Notes: generated from the sequence alone by a model not told the origin. A stretch of DNA of 64,000 bases from Lachnospiraceae bacterium (GCA_910575565.1 CAJTFL010000013.1:49847-113846), one strand, 5' to 3'; counted from the stretch's first letter, positions 1 through 8,778 are shown. Made by a program: numbers and translations.

Positions 1-1
1 T

Positions 2-457
2 TTCCTGATGGGGGAAAATATTGCCGGGAAGGAGGAGATTGTCAGGCGGATGGCGGAGGAAGGCCACCTGATCGGCAACCACAGCTACAGCCATGTGCAG
101 CTGACTAAGGCCGGGACGGAGGAGGTCTGCCAGGCGATTGAGCAGACAGGGGAGATCATCGAGGGGTTAATTGGGGAAAAGCCGCAGTATGTAAGGCCGC
201 CTTACGGAGATTGGAATGAGGAGCTGGAATGCCGGACGGACTTAACCACCGTCCTGTGGGATGTGGACAGCTTAGACTGGAAAAGCCGGAACCGGAACCG
301 GGTGGTTCAAAAGGTGTGCTGGGAGGTGGAGGACGGGGATATTGTGCTAATGCATGATATATTCCAATCCTCCGAGGAGGCGGCGCTGGATATCGTGGAT
401 CGCCTTTTGGCGGAAGGATGGCGGTTTGTGACGGTGGATGAACTGGTGGTGGACTGA
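2..457 (+). CDS. Polysaccharide deacetylase (NodB family), 5' truncated by window edge
   Basis: This is the C-terminal part of a NodB-type carbohydrate esterase. The reading frame is already open at base 2 (FLMGEN...), so the ATG at base 8 is almost certainly internal. The metal-binding HSYSH (H-x3-H) motif, RPPYG motif, LWDVDSLDW segment and the closing LMHD motif of the NodB fold are all present in order. Family members de-N-acetylate peptidoglycan or other GlcNAc polymers, usually outside the membrane; the N-terminal region that would show export is outside the window. The substrate cannot be read from the sequence. Confidence 0.88.
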   Translation, partial: FLMGENIAGKEEIVRRMAEEGHLIGNHSYSHVQLTKAGTEEVCQAIEQTGEIIEGLIGEKPQYVRPPYGDWNEELECRTDLTTVLWDVDSLDWKSRNRNRVVQKVCWEVEDGDIVLMHDIFQSSEEAALDIVDRLLAEGWRFVTVDELVVD

Positions 458-527
458 TTGATCGTTTTGCCTGCGCCAGAACGCAGAGCAGGTGCTGAAT
501 TCAACATTATTTCCGCAAGGCAGTACC

Positions 528-689
528 AGAGCGTGTTTGAAAATTCATTCCCGCCATCTGCGCGCCCCGCTTCGCGGTGTGGCTGAGCCAGATTCAGGTT
601 ACATAGCCCGCTCTGCGCCCTTCATTTGGTTTGAACCTCCCACAAATTGTGACGTGCTTCTGTCAGAAAGCAATTTTCAAACACGCTCT
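528..689. repeat. MITE-like element with 18-bp perfect terminal inverted repeats
   Basis: The ends AGAGCGTGTTTGAAAATT (528-545) and AATTTTCAAACACGCTCT (672-689) are exact reverse complements. The 126-bp interior is GC-rich and has no credible coding sequence. Size and end structure fit a non-autonomous miniature element or a large palindromic repeat. No clear target-site duplication is visible. It fills most of the gap between the deacetylase and the nucleotidyltransferase; a TATAGT -10-like hexamer follows at 712-717. Confidence 0.7.
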
Positions 690-789
690 AGCCTTTTTCC
701 CGGGGATGTGCTATAGTAGGGATAAGTTGTAAAAAGCGGTTAGCGCACAGAAAAATCAGGCGCTGCCGGGAAAAGGAGAAGAGTAAGGT

Positions 790-1716
790 ATGGCAAAAGA
801 CACAGCGTTAGTGATTATGGCGGCGGGGATTGGCAGCCGGTTTGGCGGGGGGATTAAGCAACTGGCTCCCATAGGCCCTAATGGGGAAATAATTATGGAT
901 TATTCCATCCATGACGCACTGGAGGCCGGATTTAATAAGATCGTATTTATTATCCGAAAGGATTTGGAGAAGGATTTCAAGGAAATTATTGGGAATCGCA
1001 TTGAGAAGCTGACAAAGGTAGAGTATGCGTACCAGGAGCTGGATAAGCTGCCGGAAGGGTTTTCGGTACCGGAAGGCAGGACGAAGCCCTGGGGGACAGG
1101 CCATGCGGTGCTGATGATCAAGGGTCTGGTAAAGGAGCCGTTTGTGGTGATCAATGCAGATGATTATTACGGAAAGGAAGCCTTCCGCCGGATCCATGAC
1201 TATATGATCCAGAATATGGATGAGGACAGGCCGGTTTACGATATGTGCATGGCCGGGTTTGTGCTGTCGAATACCTTAAGCGAGAACGGAACCGTCACCA
1301 GGGGCGCCTGCGAGGTAGACGGGCAGGGGAACTTAGTGCAGGTAAGGGAAACTTTTGGCATCCAGATGCTTGATGACGGTCTTCACGCGGAAGATGAGAA
1401 GGGAAATCCGGTGACGGTAAGGGCGGATCAGCTGGTTTCCATGAATATGTGGGGGATTCCTCCTGCATTTTTAGATGAGCTGGAAAAACAGTTCCCGGAG
1501 TTTTTGGCCAATATCCCGGAGGGGAACCTAAAGGCAGAGTACCTTCTGCCCCAGGTGATCGATGCGCTGGTTCAGGAGAAAAGGGCTACGGTAAAGGTGC
1601 TGGATACCCAGGACAAATGGTTTGGCGTAACCTACCATGAGGACAAGGAAGCCGTGGTAGCGGCTATCCGCCGCCTGATTTCAGAAGGCGTTTATCAGGA
1701 AAAGCTGTTTTCCTAA
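790..1716 (+). CDS. Sugar-phosphate nucleotidyltransferase family protein
   Basis: A 308-residue protein with the N-terminal nucleotide-binding signature of NDP-sugar pyrophosphorylases (MAAGIGSRFGGGIKQL, residues about 10-25) followed by an acidic metal site in the VINADDYYG segment (about residue 120). The family transfers a nucleotidyl group to a sugar phosphate to make an NDP-sugar. This compact single-domain form lacks the left-handed beta-helix of GlmU or GlgC, and the sugar is not predictable. An AGGAGAAGAG ribosome binding site precedes the ATG. It stands alone between the inverted-repeat element and a tandem repeat array. Confidence 0.82.
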   Translation: MAKDTALVIMAAGIGSRFGGGIKQLAPIGPNGEIIMDYSIHDALEAGFNKIVFIIRKDLEKDFKEIIGNRIEKLTKVEYAYQELDKLPEGFSVPEGRTKPWGTGHAVLMIKGLVKEPFVVINADDYYGKEAFRRIHDYMIQNMDEDRPVYDMCMAGFVLSNTLSENGTVTRGACEVDGQGNLVQVRETFGIQMLDDGLHAEDEKGNPVTVRADQLVSMNMWGIPPAFLDELEKQFPEFLANIPEGNLKAEYLLPQVIDALVQEKRATVKVLDTQDKWFGVTYHEDKEAVVAAIRRLISEGVYQEKLFS

Positions 1717-1725
1717 AGCGATGGA

Positions 1726-1832
1726 GCTTGCCGGAATCGGTGAAGTTAGATGGCCTGCCGGAATCAGAGAAGTTAAAAGCTTGCCGCAATCAGCGAAGTT
1801 AGAAAGCTTGCTGCAATCAGCGAAGAATGCCA
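1726..1832. repeat. 26-27 bp tandem repeat, four imperfect copies
   Basis: Copies begin at 1726, 1753, 1779 and 1806 and share the core GCTTGCCGGAATC...GAAGTTA. The array starts 10 bp after the stop codon of the nucleotidyltransferase and encodes nothing credible. The slightly drifting unit length and the substitutions suggest an old tandem duplication. Confidence 0.75.
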
Positions 1833-1900
1833 GCGGCAAATAATGCCGTTAATGGATATGCTGGTAAATGATGCCGGTAAAAACATAAAGACATGAGGAG

Positions 1901-1925
1901 ACCCCGGTTAAACAGCAACCGGGGT
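1901..1925 (+). terminator. Hairpin, possible terminator of the nucleotidyltransferase gene
   Basis: ACCCCGGTT (1901-1909) pairs perfectly with AACCGGGGT (1917-1925) around a 7-nt loop. There is no good T-tract immediately after it, so termination is uncertain. Confidence 0.45.
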
Positions 1926-1972
1926 AATTATGAAAAATCTATGTGCAATTTGTTTAATGGAAGAAAGCTTTT

Positions 1973-2000
1973 TTGTAACTTTCTATGCACTTAGTATAAA
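1973..2000 (+). promoter_or_regulatory. Sigma-A-type promoter for the CBS-pyrophosphatase gene
   Basis: TTGTAA (1973-1978) and TATAAA (1995-2000) are separated by 16 bp in an AT-rich stretch. It would give a leader of about 175 nt before the ATG at 2181. That leader contains GTAC-centred inverted repeats around 2086-2120. Confidence 0.5.
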
Positions 2001-2180
2001 AAATAAATATGAATAAAACATGAACATAGTGTAAATAGATTGTAACGGTTTAGGGCGGCCTTGAAAGGCGGGCGAAAATGCTCAGTACATATTCCGTACA
2101 TTTGCTTGTACGTAATGTACCAGATAAGACAGAGGGGGCAAGTGCAGGAGAAAATGGCAATGTGCCAAGGAGGGGATAGG

Positions 2181-3857
2181 ATGGCAGAAAATGCGAAAAG
2201 AAAGACGCTGGTGATCGGACATAAGAACCCAGATACGGATTCCATCTGTTCGGCCATCTGCTATGCGAATTTAAAGGAGAAAGTGACCGGGGAGCGGTAT
2301 GAGCCGGGCAGGGCTGGAAATATCAATTCGGAAACCCAGTTTGCCCTGGATTATTTCGGGGCGGAAAAACCCAGGCTGGTTAAGACAGTGAAAACTCAGG
2401 TAAGGGATATTGATATCCGGGAGAACGAGGGGATACAAAAAAACATTTCCCTGAAAAATGCATGGAACATCATGCAGAAGGCCAACGTGGTGACGCTGGC
2501 TGCCGTTACGGACAACGGGCTTTTGGAGGGACTGATTACGGTTGGGGACATTACCAAATCCTACATGAATGTAAGCGACAGCAGCATCCTTTCTAAAGCG
2601 GCCACCCAGTATTCCAATATCGTGGAAACCCTGGAAGGATTTATGATGGTGGGGGATGAGGGGGCGTATTTCCAGGAAGGGAAGGTGCTGATTGCGGCGG
2701 CTAACCCGGATATGATGGAGTTTTATATCGAACCCCATGACCTGGTGATCTTAGGCAACCGGTATGAGTCCCAGCTGTGTGCCATTGAAATGGGAGCTGG
2801 CTGCATTATCGTCTGTGAGGGAGCCGGGGTCTGCATGACCATCAAGAAGCTGGCCCAGGAGAGGGGCTGCTCGGTGATTACCACGCCTTACGATACATAC
2901 ACGGCTACCCGGCTGATTAACCAGAGTATGCCTATCAGCTATTTTATGAAGACGGAAAACCTGATTACCTTTATTGAAGATGATTATATTGAGGATGTTA
3001 AGGAAGTGATGACCAGCAAGCGCCACCGGGATTTCCCGGTCCTGGATAAAAGCGGCCATTACAAAGGGATGATTTCCAGGCGGAACCTTTTAGGAGCCAG
3101 GGGAAAACGGGTGATCTTAGTGGATCACAATGAAAAGGGACAGGCGGTGGACGGCATCGAGAATGCAGACATCCAGGAAATCATCGATCATCACCGGCTG
3201 GGGGCAGTGGAAACCATTTCCCCGGTGTATTTCCGAAATCAGCCCTTAGGCTGTACGGCCACGATTGTTTACCAGATGTACCAGGAAAGCGGGGTGGAGA
3301 TAGAGCCGAAGATCGCCGGGCTTTTGTGCAGCGCCATTCTTTCGGATACGCTGCTGTTCCGCTCACCCACCTGCACGGCGGCGGATCGGGCGGCGGCTAT
3401 GGAGCTGGCGGATTTGGCCGGAATTGAGATTGAAGGGTACGCCGGAAAAATGTTTATGGCAGGCAGCAATTTGCAGGGCAAGTCAGACCGGGAGATTTTT
3501 TATCAGGACTTTAAGCGTTTTGAGGCGGGGAACATTACCTTTGGGGTGGGCCAGATCAGCACGGTAAACCAGGAGGAGATGGAAACCTTAAAGGACAGGC
3601 TTCTTCCCTTCTTAAAGAAGGCGAACCTGGAGCACGGGACAGACATGATGTTCTTTATGGTAACGAATATTTTGACGGAATCCACGGAGCTTTTATGCGA
3701 GGGTTCCGGTGCGGAGCAGCTGATCATAAAGGCGTTCCATATTGATTCTGAGACGGAAGCAGGGAAAAGCCGGATCAAGGATCGGGTCATCAGCCTGCCG
3801 GGAGTGGTTTCCCGGAAAAAGCAATTGGTGCCGGGGATTATGCTGGCAGGAGAGTGA
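2181..3857 (+). CDS. Manganese-dependent inorganic pyrophosphatase with CBS/DRTGG regulatory insert
   Basis: A cytoplasmic DHH-family family II pyrophosphatase (PPi to 2 Pi). The N-terminal catalytic part carries GHKNPDTDS and the central part IIDHHRLG, the DHH metal-binding motifs. Between them lies an insert of about 240 residues with two CBS halves (the second ending in FPVLDKSGHYKGMISRRNLL) around a DRTGG-like segment, the arrangement of CBS-PPases known to be regulated by adenine nucleotides. A C-terminal DHHA2 substrate lid follows. The ATG at 2181 is chosen because AAGGAGGGGATAGG lies directly before it; an open TTG at 2061 lacks such a site. The product is 558 residues. Confidence 0.9.
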   Translation: MAENAKRKTLVIGHKNPDTDSICSAICYANLKEKVTGERYEPGRAGNINSETQFALDYFGAEKPRLVKTVKTQVRDIDIRENEGIQKNISLKNAWNIMQKANVVTLAAVTDNGLLEGLITVGDITKSYMNVSDSSILSKAATQYSNIVETLEGFMMVGDEGAYFQEGKVLIAAANPDMMEFYIEPHDLVILGNRYESQLCAIEMGAGCIIVCEGAGVCMTIKKLAQERGCSVITTPYDTYTATRLINQSMPISYFMKTENLITFIEDDYIEDVKEVMTSKRHRDFPVLDKSGHYKGMISRRNLLGARGKRVILVDHNEKGQAVDGIENADIQEIIDHHRLGAVETISPVYFRNQPLGCTATIVYQMYQESGVEIEPKIAGLLCSAILSDTLLFRSPTCTAADRAAAMELADLAGIEIEGYAGKMFMAGSNLQGKSDREIFYQDFKRFEAGNITFGVGQISTVNQEEMETLKDRLLPFLKKANLEHGTDMMFFMVTNILTESTELLCEGSGAEQLIIKAFHIDSETEAGKSRIKDRVISLPGVVSRKKQLVPGIMLAGE

Positions 3858-4071
3858 CGGGACGAATAGGAAAGCATGGCAGGATGAAAAGAAGAGCGTG
3901 ACGGGACGAATAGGAAAGCATGGCAGGATGAAAAGAAGAGCGTGACGGGACGAATAGGAAAGCATGGCAGGATGAAAGGAAGAGCGTGACGGGACGAATA
4001 GGAAAGCATGGCAGGATGAAAGGAAGGGCGTGACAGGATGAAGGGAAAGGCATGGCAGGATGGAAAGGAAA
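3852..4071. repeat. 44-bp tandem array, about five copies
   Basis: Copies start at 3852, 3896, 3940, 3984 and 4028. The first four are nearly identical over 44 bp (GTGACGGGACGAATAGGAAA then GCATGGCAGGATGAAA...); the fifth is degenerate. The first copy overlaps the last six bases of the pyrophosphatase gene and the last copy contains the likely start codon of the next gene. Because 44 is not a multiple of three, the predicted peptides over this region in other frames are artefacts. Confidence 0.92.
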
Positions 4072-4691
4072 ACAGTAAGGGCAGTGCCTGGGCCGTCCGG
4101 GAGAAAGTCCTGTGGAAACCGGGTAATATGCTCTATCCCGTACCCGCAGTGATGGTCAGCTGCGGGCGGCCTGGGGAGAAGCCGAATATCATTACGGTAG
4201 CGTGGGCCGGGACGGTATGCTCGGATCCGCCCATGGTGTCCATCTCTGTAAGGAAAGAGCGGTATTCTTACGGCATTATCCGGGATACCGGCGAGTTTGT
4301 GGTTAATCTGGTAACGGCCAGGCTGGCGGCCGCGGCTGATTTTTGCGGCGTGAAATCGGGGCGTGATACGGACAAGTTTAAAAAGGCACGCTTAACGCCC
4401 CAGCTTACTGGCTCCTTTCGGACGCCGGGGATTGGGGAAAGCCCGGTTAGCATCTGCTGCAAGGTGGCGAAGGTTATCCCTTTGGGAAGCCATGATTTGT
4501 TTTTGGCCAAGGTGGCGGGGGTGGCAGTGGATCCGGCCTACTTAGACCAGGCCGGGCGGTTCCGGTTAAACGATGCCGGCCTTATTTCCTATTCCCATGG
4601 CGAATACTTTGAGCTGGGGAAAAAAGTGGGGAGTTTTGGGTATTCCGTGAAAAAAGGGAAAAAAGGCGCGGTTAAGAGGAGGAATTCATGA
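4038..4691 (+). CDS. Flavin reductase-like (flavoredoxin-type) protein
   Basis: An FMN-binding split-barrel protein of the flavin-reductase-like/flavoredoxin family. Conserved parts include WKPGNMLYPVPAVMVSCG, NIITVAWAGTVCSDPPMVSISVR and TGEFVVNLV. Family members bind FMN and move electrons from NAD(P)H or ferredoxin to acceptors; the partner is unknown. Homology begins at about residue 25, so the first 20 or so residues (MKGKAWQDGKENSKGS...) are encoded by the last tandem repeat copy and the sequence just after it. No other ATG lies between 4038 and the conserved core, and GGAAGGG upstream could serve as ribosome binding site. Its stop overlaps the next gene's start by 4 bp. Confidence 0.82.
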   Translation: MKGKAWQDGKENSKGSAWAVREKVLWKPGNMLYPVPAVMVSCGRPGEKPNIITVAWAGTVCSDPPMVSISVRKERYSYGIIRDTGEFVVNLVTARLAAAADFCGVKSGRDTDKFKKARLTPQLTGSFRTPGIGESPVSICCKVAKVIPLGSHDLFLAKVAGVAVDPAYLDQAGRFRLNDAGLISYSHGEYFELGKKVGSFGYSVKKGKKGAVKRRNS

Positions 4692-5218
4692 AGCCTAATA
4701 TAACGTTAATCGGGATGCCCTCTGCCGGGAAAAGCACCATCGGCGTGCTGTTAGCCAAACGGCTGGGGTATTCCTTTGTGGATGTGGATATCCTTATCCA
4801 GGAGCAGGAAGGGCGCCTGTTAAGGGAGATTATCGCCCAGGAAGGGATGGAAGGCTTCCTTAAGGCGGAAGAGCGGGTGAATGCAGGCCTTGCGGTGAAA
4901 AGAGCGGTGATTGCCCCCGGCGGTTCCGTGATCTATGGGGCAAAGGCCATGGAGCATTTAAAGGAAATCAGCGAGATCGTTTACCTAAAGATGAGCTACG
5001 AGGAAATGGAGCGGCGCATCGGCGACATAAAGGATCGGGGCGTGGCCCTAAGGCCCGGCCTTACTTTGCGGGATCTGTATGATGAGCGTGTCCCTCTATA
5101 TGAGCGTTACGCCGATATCGTGGTGGATGAGGCCGGATGCTTCCGGCCTGGGGAGACGGTGGATAAGCTTCGGGCAATCATGGAAGAGAAGCTTGCCTTG
5201 GAAAAGAAAAAGGACTGA
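4688..5218 (+). CDS. aroK: Shikimate kinase
   Basis: A 176-residue P-loop kinase with Walker A GMPSAGKST near the N-terminus, the shikimate-binding DVD segment (VDVDILIQEQEG), the GGS motif (APGGSVIYG) and the LID region RPGLTLRDLYDERVPLYE. It phosphorylates shikimate at O-3 in aromatic amino acid synthesis. The ATG overlaps the upstream stop in ATGA and follows AAGAGGAGG, so it is translationally coupled to the flavin-reductase gene. The lid arginine region is slightly unusual but the length and motif order fit AroK; a related small-molecule kinase remains possible. Confidence 0.85.
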   Translation: MKPNITLIGMPSAGKSTIGVLLAKRLGYSFVDVDILIQEQEGRLLREIIAQEGMEGFLKAEERVNAGLAVKRAVIAPGGSVIYGAKAMEHLKEISEIVYLKMSYEEMERRIGDIKDRGVALRPGLTLRDLYDERVPLYERYADIVVDEAGCFRPGETVDKLRAIMEEKLALEKKKD

Positions 5219-5232
5219 AAAGGCCGAAAAAG

Positions 5233-5300
5233 GGCTGTCAGGAAAGGCTCTGCCTGCAATACATTGCAGCGGGCGAGCCTTTCCTGACAGCCTCTTTTGG
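5233..5300. terminator. Bidirectional rho-independent terminator
   Basis: GGCTGTCAGGAAAGGCTC (5233-5250) pairs perfectly with 5275-5292 and is followed by CTCTTTT. The inner segment CTGCAA/TTGCAG extends the hairpin. It separates the rightward shikimate kinase from the convergent leftward gene at 5379-5942. Confidence 0.88.
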
Positions 5301-5378
5301 TCTTATGGCTCAGATTTTTGGGATAAGGCCTTTGGGACATTCTTTTTTTGGGGGTATCTACTTTTAACCTACAGCAAG

Positions 5379-5942
5379 CTATAGCATATTAATATACTGT
5401 AAAAGCAGATCCGCCGCTTCCATCCCGGCGTAAAGGAAGAAGGCGATAATGGCTAAAGCCATCAGGAGGAATACCAGCTTATAAACCAGGTATGCCTTGG
5501 CAAAATCCTTCCGCTGATCCTTTTTGCTTAAGGCCAGGATAAATAGGTAAATCCATCCGATAATGGGGATGTTCATTATCATAAACGTATTAAACCAGCT
5601 TTGGATGGAGGAGCGGCGGATATAGCCTTCGGCCGCCGTATCGGAATGGAGCGCCGCTTTTTTGCCCTTGGCCTCAGGCTTTTGCTTTTCTGCAGGGCTC
5701 TTTGGGGGAGGAGGGGCTTTGGGCGGCTTTTTGGCCGCGCCAGCCCTAGGCCCCTCCGGGCGGGGGCGCTCCTTTTCCAGCTGGGCGGGAGCCGTTTCCT
5801 TTGGGATAGGGAAAGCATCCTCCTGCAAATATTTCGGGGTTTCCCATAAGGGCATATCTGCTTTCAGCAGGGGACGCCCTGAATCGTCAAAGGATCTGGG
5901 GAGATGCCCCTGGGGCTCTATTCGTTTTGTGGAGTCATTCAT
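5379..5942 (-). CDS. Hypothetical membrane protein with Pro/Ala/Lys-rich cytoplasmic-type N-terminus
   Basis: A 187-residue protein of unknown function. Residues 1-100 are low-complexity (many P, K, E, A, including APPPPK) and probably disordered. Residues about 118-140 (FMIMNIPIIGWIYLFILAL) and about 153-175 (YLVYKLVFLLMALAIIAFFLYAG) form two likely membrane segments. Its start overlaps the stop of the class A PBP gene by 4 bp, so it is the distal member of the same transcript. An accessory role in cell-wall synthesis is inferred from that coupling only. Confidence 0.72.
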   Translation of the reverse strand: MNDSTKRIEPQGHLPRSFDDSGRPLLKADMPLWETPKYLQEDAFPIPKETAPAQLEKERPRPEGPRAGAAKKPPKAPPPPKSPAEKQKPEAKGKKAALHSDTAAEGYIRRSSIQSWFNTFMIMNIPIIGWIYLFILALSKKDQRKDFAKAYLVYKLVFLLMALAIIAFFLYAGMEAADLLLQYINML

Positions 5943-8587
5943 TCGTTTTCACCTCCCGGGCCTTGGGGAATGATGGTTACGCGGCTGGAGCTGGGGCCGT
6001 TTCCGCTGTTAGGGAAGGCTCCCGGGCCGGCGGAATAGTCAGGCTGTGTCTCAGGCTGTGTTTCCGGTACGGTCTGCTGCTCTTGCTGTGCCTGTGCCTG
6101 TGCCGCCGCCTGTGCCTCCGCCGCCAGCCTGGCCGCCTCCGCCGCTGCCGCTTCCTGCTGGAGCCTGGCCGCTTCCGCTGCCGCCGCCTGCTGCCTGGCC
6201 GCTTCCTGGGCTGCCAGCTGGTCGGCGTATGCCTGGATATCCCTGCTTAAGGCAGAAAGCTGAGGCTGGAAAAATTCATAGCGCCGTTCGATCCGCTCCA
6301 ATAGGGCAGTCCGTTCAGGCCGTTCATCCAGGATGCTGATCTGGGCGATCATGGTGCGGTACGTCTCCTGTACCCAGTAGCCGTCGGCGGCGTTTGCGAT
6401 AGCTTTGGATTCAAAAGCGCTTAAGCTTGCATTAAGCTGTGCCAGGATCTGGGTCTGCTCCTGTTCGTGGAGGGCTTGGTTCGCCCGTAAATCTGCGGTA
6501 GTGCTGAAAAAGTCGGTAATGCCGTTCTGGGCGTCGGCCCTGCGCACCACCGTCACCGGCTGCTCCCAATCCCAGGGTTCTAAGCCGGCATGGATTTGAT
6601 CCATAACCCGCTTCCAGATCCGTCCCGCATAGGTGCTTCCGAATACCCCTGGCATAGCCCTTGGGATATCGTAGCCTACCCAGACGGAGGTGGTATAGTA
6701 GCGGGTGTAGCCGCAGAACCAGGTATCCTTGCTGCTGTTGGTGGTTCCGGTTTTCCCGGCGGCAGGCATCCCGCCGCCCAGGGAAAGCCCCCGCCCCGTG
6801 CCCACAGGGGAAGCCATGGTTCCTTTTAAGATATCGGTAATCATAAAGGCCGTGTCCTCTAAGTAAACCTGCTTGGTGGAGGGCGTGCTGTTGCGGGTCA
6901 GCTCCCCGTCGTGGGCATGGACGATCTTTTCGATGCAGGTGCGGTCGTTGTAAATGCCGTAATTGGCTAAGGTGCTGTAGCCCTTAGCCATATCCACCAC
7001 CCGCAGGCCGTTGGTAAAGCCGCCGATGCTTAAGGAGGGAATGCCGTTATCGATATAGCTGATTTTCTGGAATTCCATCTCCCCTAAGTAGCTAAGGCCA
7101 GTATTTACGCCGATATCCTCCAAGACCTGCCAGGCGACGGTATTTAAGCTGCGGTTTAGCGCCTCCCGGATTGTGACTGGGCCGTGGTAGCCGCCGCCGC
7201 TGTTGGAGGGGCCGTCCTCCCACTTGTGGTCGTCAACGATGCGGGTAGGATAGTAGTTTCCGGTATCAAAGGCGGGCGCGTAGTCGATCAGCGGCTTAAT
7301 GCAGCTTCCCGGCTGGCGGGCGCTTAGGTATGCGCGGTTAAACTGATCCTCCGTGCCCCGGCCCCCTACGATGGCAACCACGAAATTGGTGCGGTTGTCT
7401 ACGATGGCTCCGGCTCCCTGGAGGGCGTACTTGCCGTTCTCCTGAAGCTCCGTAAAGGAGGAAAGGCCAAGGTCAATGGATTCCTGCAGCTGGTTTTGGA
7501 GTTCGTTGTCCAGGGAAGTATAGATCTGGAACCCCCCTGCCCGGATTAAGTCGGTTTTCGTCCCGTAGGCATCCTCGTACCGGTTCATGTAGGAATCAAA
7601 GTCGTTTTTATCGGCAAACAGATATTGGAATTGGAACCCGTCCAGTTTCATTAACTCAAGGGCGGCACAGTGGATGGCGTAGCTGGTCTGGTAGCTTTCG
7701 TCCGTGCCCTCCATGGTTTCCTGGACGATGCTTAAGGGGATCTGGGAGTAGGTGTCATACTCAGCCTGGGTCAAGTAGCCTACCTCCTGCATGCTCTTAA
7801 GCACATCGTTCCGCTTTTTCAGCGAGGCTTCCGGATGGCGTACCGGGTCGTAAGCCGAAGGGCTGTTGCTGATGCCCACAAGCACGGCCGCTTCATGGAT
7901 GTCCAGCTCAGAGGCCTTTTTCCCGAAGTAGTACCGGCTGGCGGCCTGGACACCGTTGCACTGATGGCCGTAAAAGTTAGTGTTGCAGTAAAATTCCATA
8001 ATATCGGCCTTGGAAAACTTTTTTTCCACTTCCGGCGCCAGGAGGATTTCCACGATCTTCCGGGTAAAGGTTTGTTCCTGGCTTAGATATGTATTTTTGA
8101 TGACTTGCTGGGTGATGGTGCTGCCGCCCTGGGTGATGTTCCCATTGTGCTTTATTAGGGCTAAAGCCGCCCTGGTGGTGGCGATCCAGTCTACCCCGGT
8201 ATGGGTTTTAAAACGCCTGTCCTCCTGGGCGATGTAAGCGTTCTGCAGATTGATGCTGATATCGTTGATATCCACGTATTCGTAATGGCCGGCATTGATC
8301 AGGCCGATTTGGTTTTGGTCCTTATCATAGACAATGGTGTCCGGCAGCATACTGAAGTCCGAGTGCTCCATGGAAGCCAGGGTGTCGTAGGCTACTTCCC
8401 GGCAGTGATCCAGCTCTGGCTTAATCTTTATATAAAGGAAGATTCCGGCACATATCCCCGCGATGCAGCTTAAGGTCAGCACGGTTAAGAGGGCTTTTAA
8501 CAGCCAGCCTGCAATTCCCAGGACGCTGAGAAACAATGTTAAGACGCCCTTCCAGAGCTTATATAAGACTGAATCAATTTTTTCCAT
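5939..8587 (-). CDS. Class A penicillin-binding protein (bifunctional transglycosylase/transpeptidase)
   Basis: An 882-residue PBP1A-type enzyme that polymerises and cross-links peptidoglycan on the outer membrane face. After a cytoplasmic tail and membrane segment (about 14-54), the GT51 domain has catalytic Glu122 in AQEDRRF and the GGSTITQQ motif. The transpeptidase domain has SCIK (Ser428, Lys431), SLN (480-482) and KTG (612-614). Residues about 783-840 are an Ala/Gln/Glu-rich coiled-coil-like tail, followed by a PETQPETQPD and Gly/Pro/Ser-rich end. The ATG at 8587 is chosen because GGAGG lies 7 bp upstream; the frame is open to 8620. It is cotranscribed with the small membrane protein at 5379-5942. 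Confidence 0.95.
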   Translation of the reverse strand: MEKIDSVLYKLWKGVLTLFLSVLGIAGWLLKALLTVLTLSCIAGICAGIFLYIKIKPELDHCREVAYDTLASMEHSDFSMLPDTIVYDKDQNQIGLINAGHYEYVDINDISINLQNAYIAQEDRRFKTHTGVDWIATTRAALALIKHNGNITQGGSTITQQVIKNTYLSQEQTFTRKIVEILLAPEVEKKFSKADIMEFYCNTNFYGHQCNGVQAASRYYFGKKASELDIHEAAVLVGISNSPSAYDPVRHPEASLKKRNDVLKSMQEVGYLTQAEYDTYSQIPLSIVQETMEGTDESYQTSYAIHCAALELMKLDGFQFQYLFADKNDFDSYMNRYEDAYGTKTDLIRAGGFQIYTSLDNELQNQLQESIDLGLSSFTELQENGKYALQGAGAIVDNRTNFVVAIVGGRGTEDQFNRAYLSARQPGSCIKPLIDYAPAFDTGNYYPTRIVDDHKWEDGPSNSGGGYHGPVTIREALNRSLNTVAWQVLEDIGVNTGLSYLGEMEFQKISYIDNGIPSLSIGGFTNGLRVVDMAKGYSTLANYGIYNDRTCIEKIVHAHDGELTRNSTPSTKQVYLEDTAFMITDILKGTMASPVGTGRGLSLGGGMPAAGKTGTTNSSKDTWFCGYTRYYTTSVWVGYDIPRAMPGVFGSTYAGRIWKRVMDQIHAGLEPWDWEQPVTVVRRADAQNGITDFFSTTADLRANQALHEQEQTQILAQLNASLSAFESKAIANAADGYWVQETYRTMIAQISILDERPERTALLERIERRYEFFQPQLSALSRDIQAYADQLAAQEAARQQAAAAEAARLQQEAAAAEAARLAAEAQAAAQAQAQQEQQTVPETQPETQPDYSAGPGAFPNSGNGPSSSRVTIIPQGPGGENE

Positions 8588-8778
8588 TATTTCCTCCATT
8601 CTGTGCGTGCCTTGCCGCATAGCACATCCCGTTGTTTGTTCACCTTATTATAAACCATAATCTCCGAAAAGAATATAGGTAAAGTGGGGGAAAAAGCGCA
8701 AAAATCTTGGGAAAATTGCATTAAAGGGGGGAGGGGATAAGGCAAAAGTGGGGTTTTAAGGGATAAAAGCCGGAAAGT

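Noticed and set aside
492..716. Open frame of 74 codons on the plus strand
   Set aside because: It lies inside the inverted-repeat element, starts before its left end, and has no ribosome binding site or protein-like composition.
3503..4053. Several minus-strand frames giving repeated Ser/Phe/Pro-rich peptides
   Set aside because: They are translations of the 44-bp tandem array and of the antisense of the pyrophosphatase gene; the peptide repeats only reflect the DNA repeat.
3852..4071. Possible CRISPR array
   Set aside because: The 44-bp units are directly adjacent with no unique spacers and there are no cas genes.
6046..6339. Proline-rich plus-strand frame
   Set aside because: It is antisense to the Ala/Gln-rich tail of the penicillin-binding protein, which forces Pro/Leu codons on the opposite strand.
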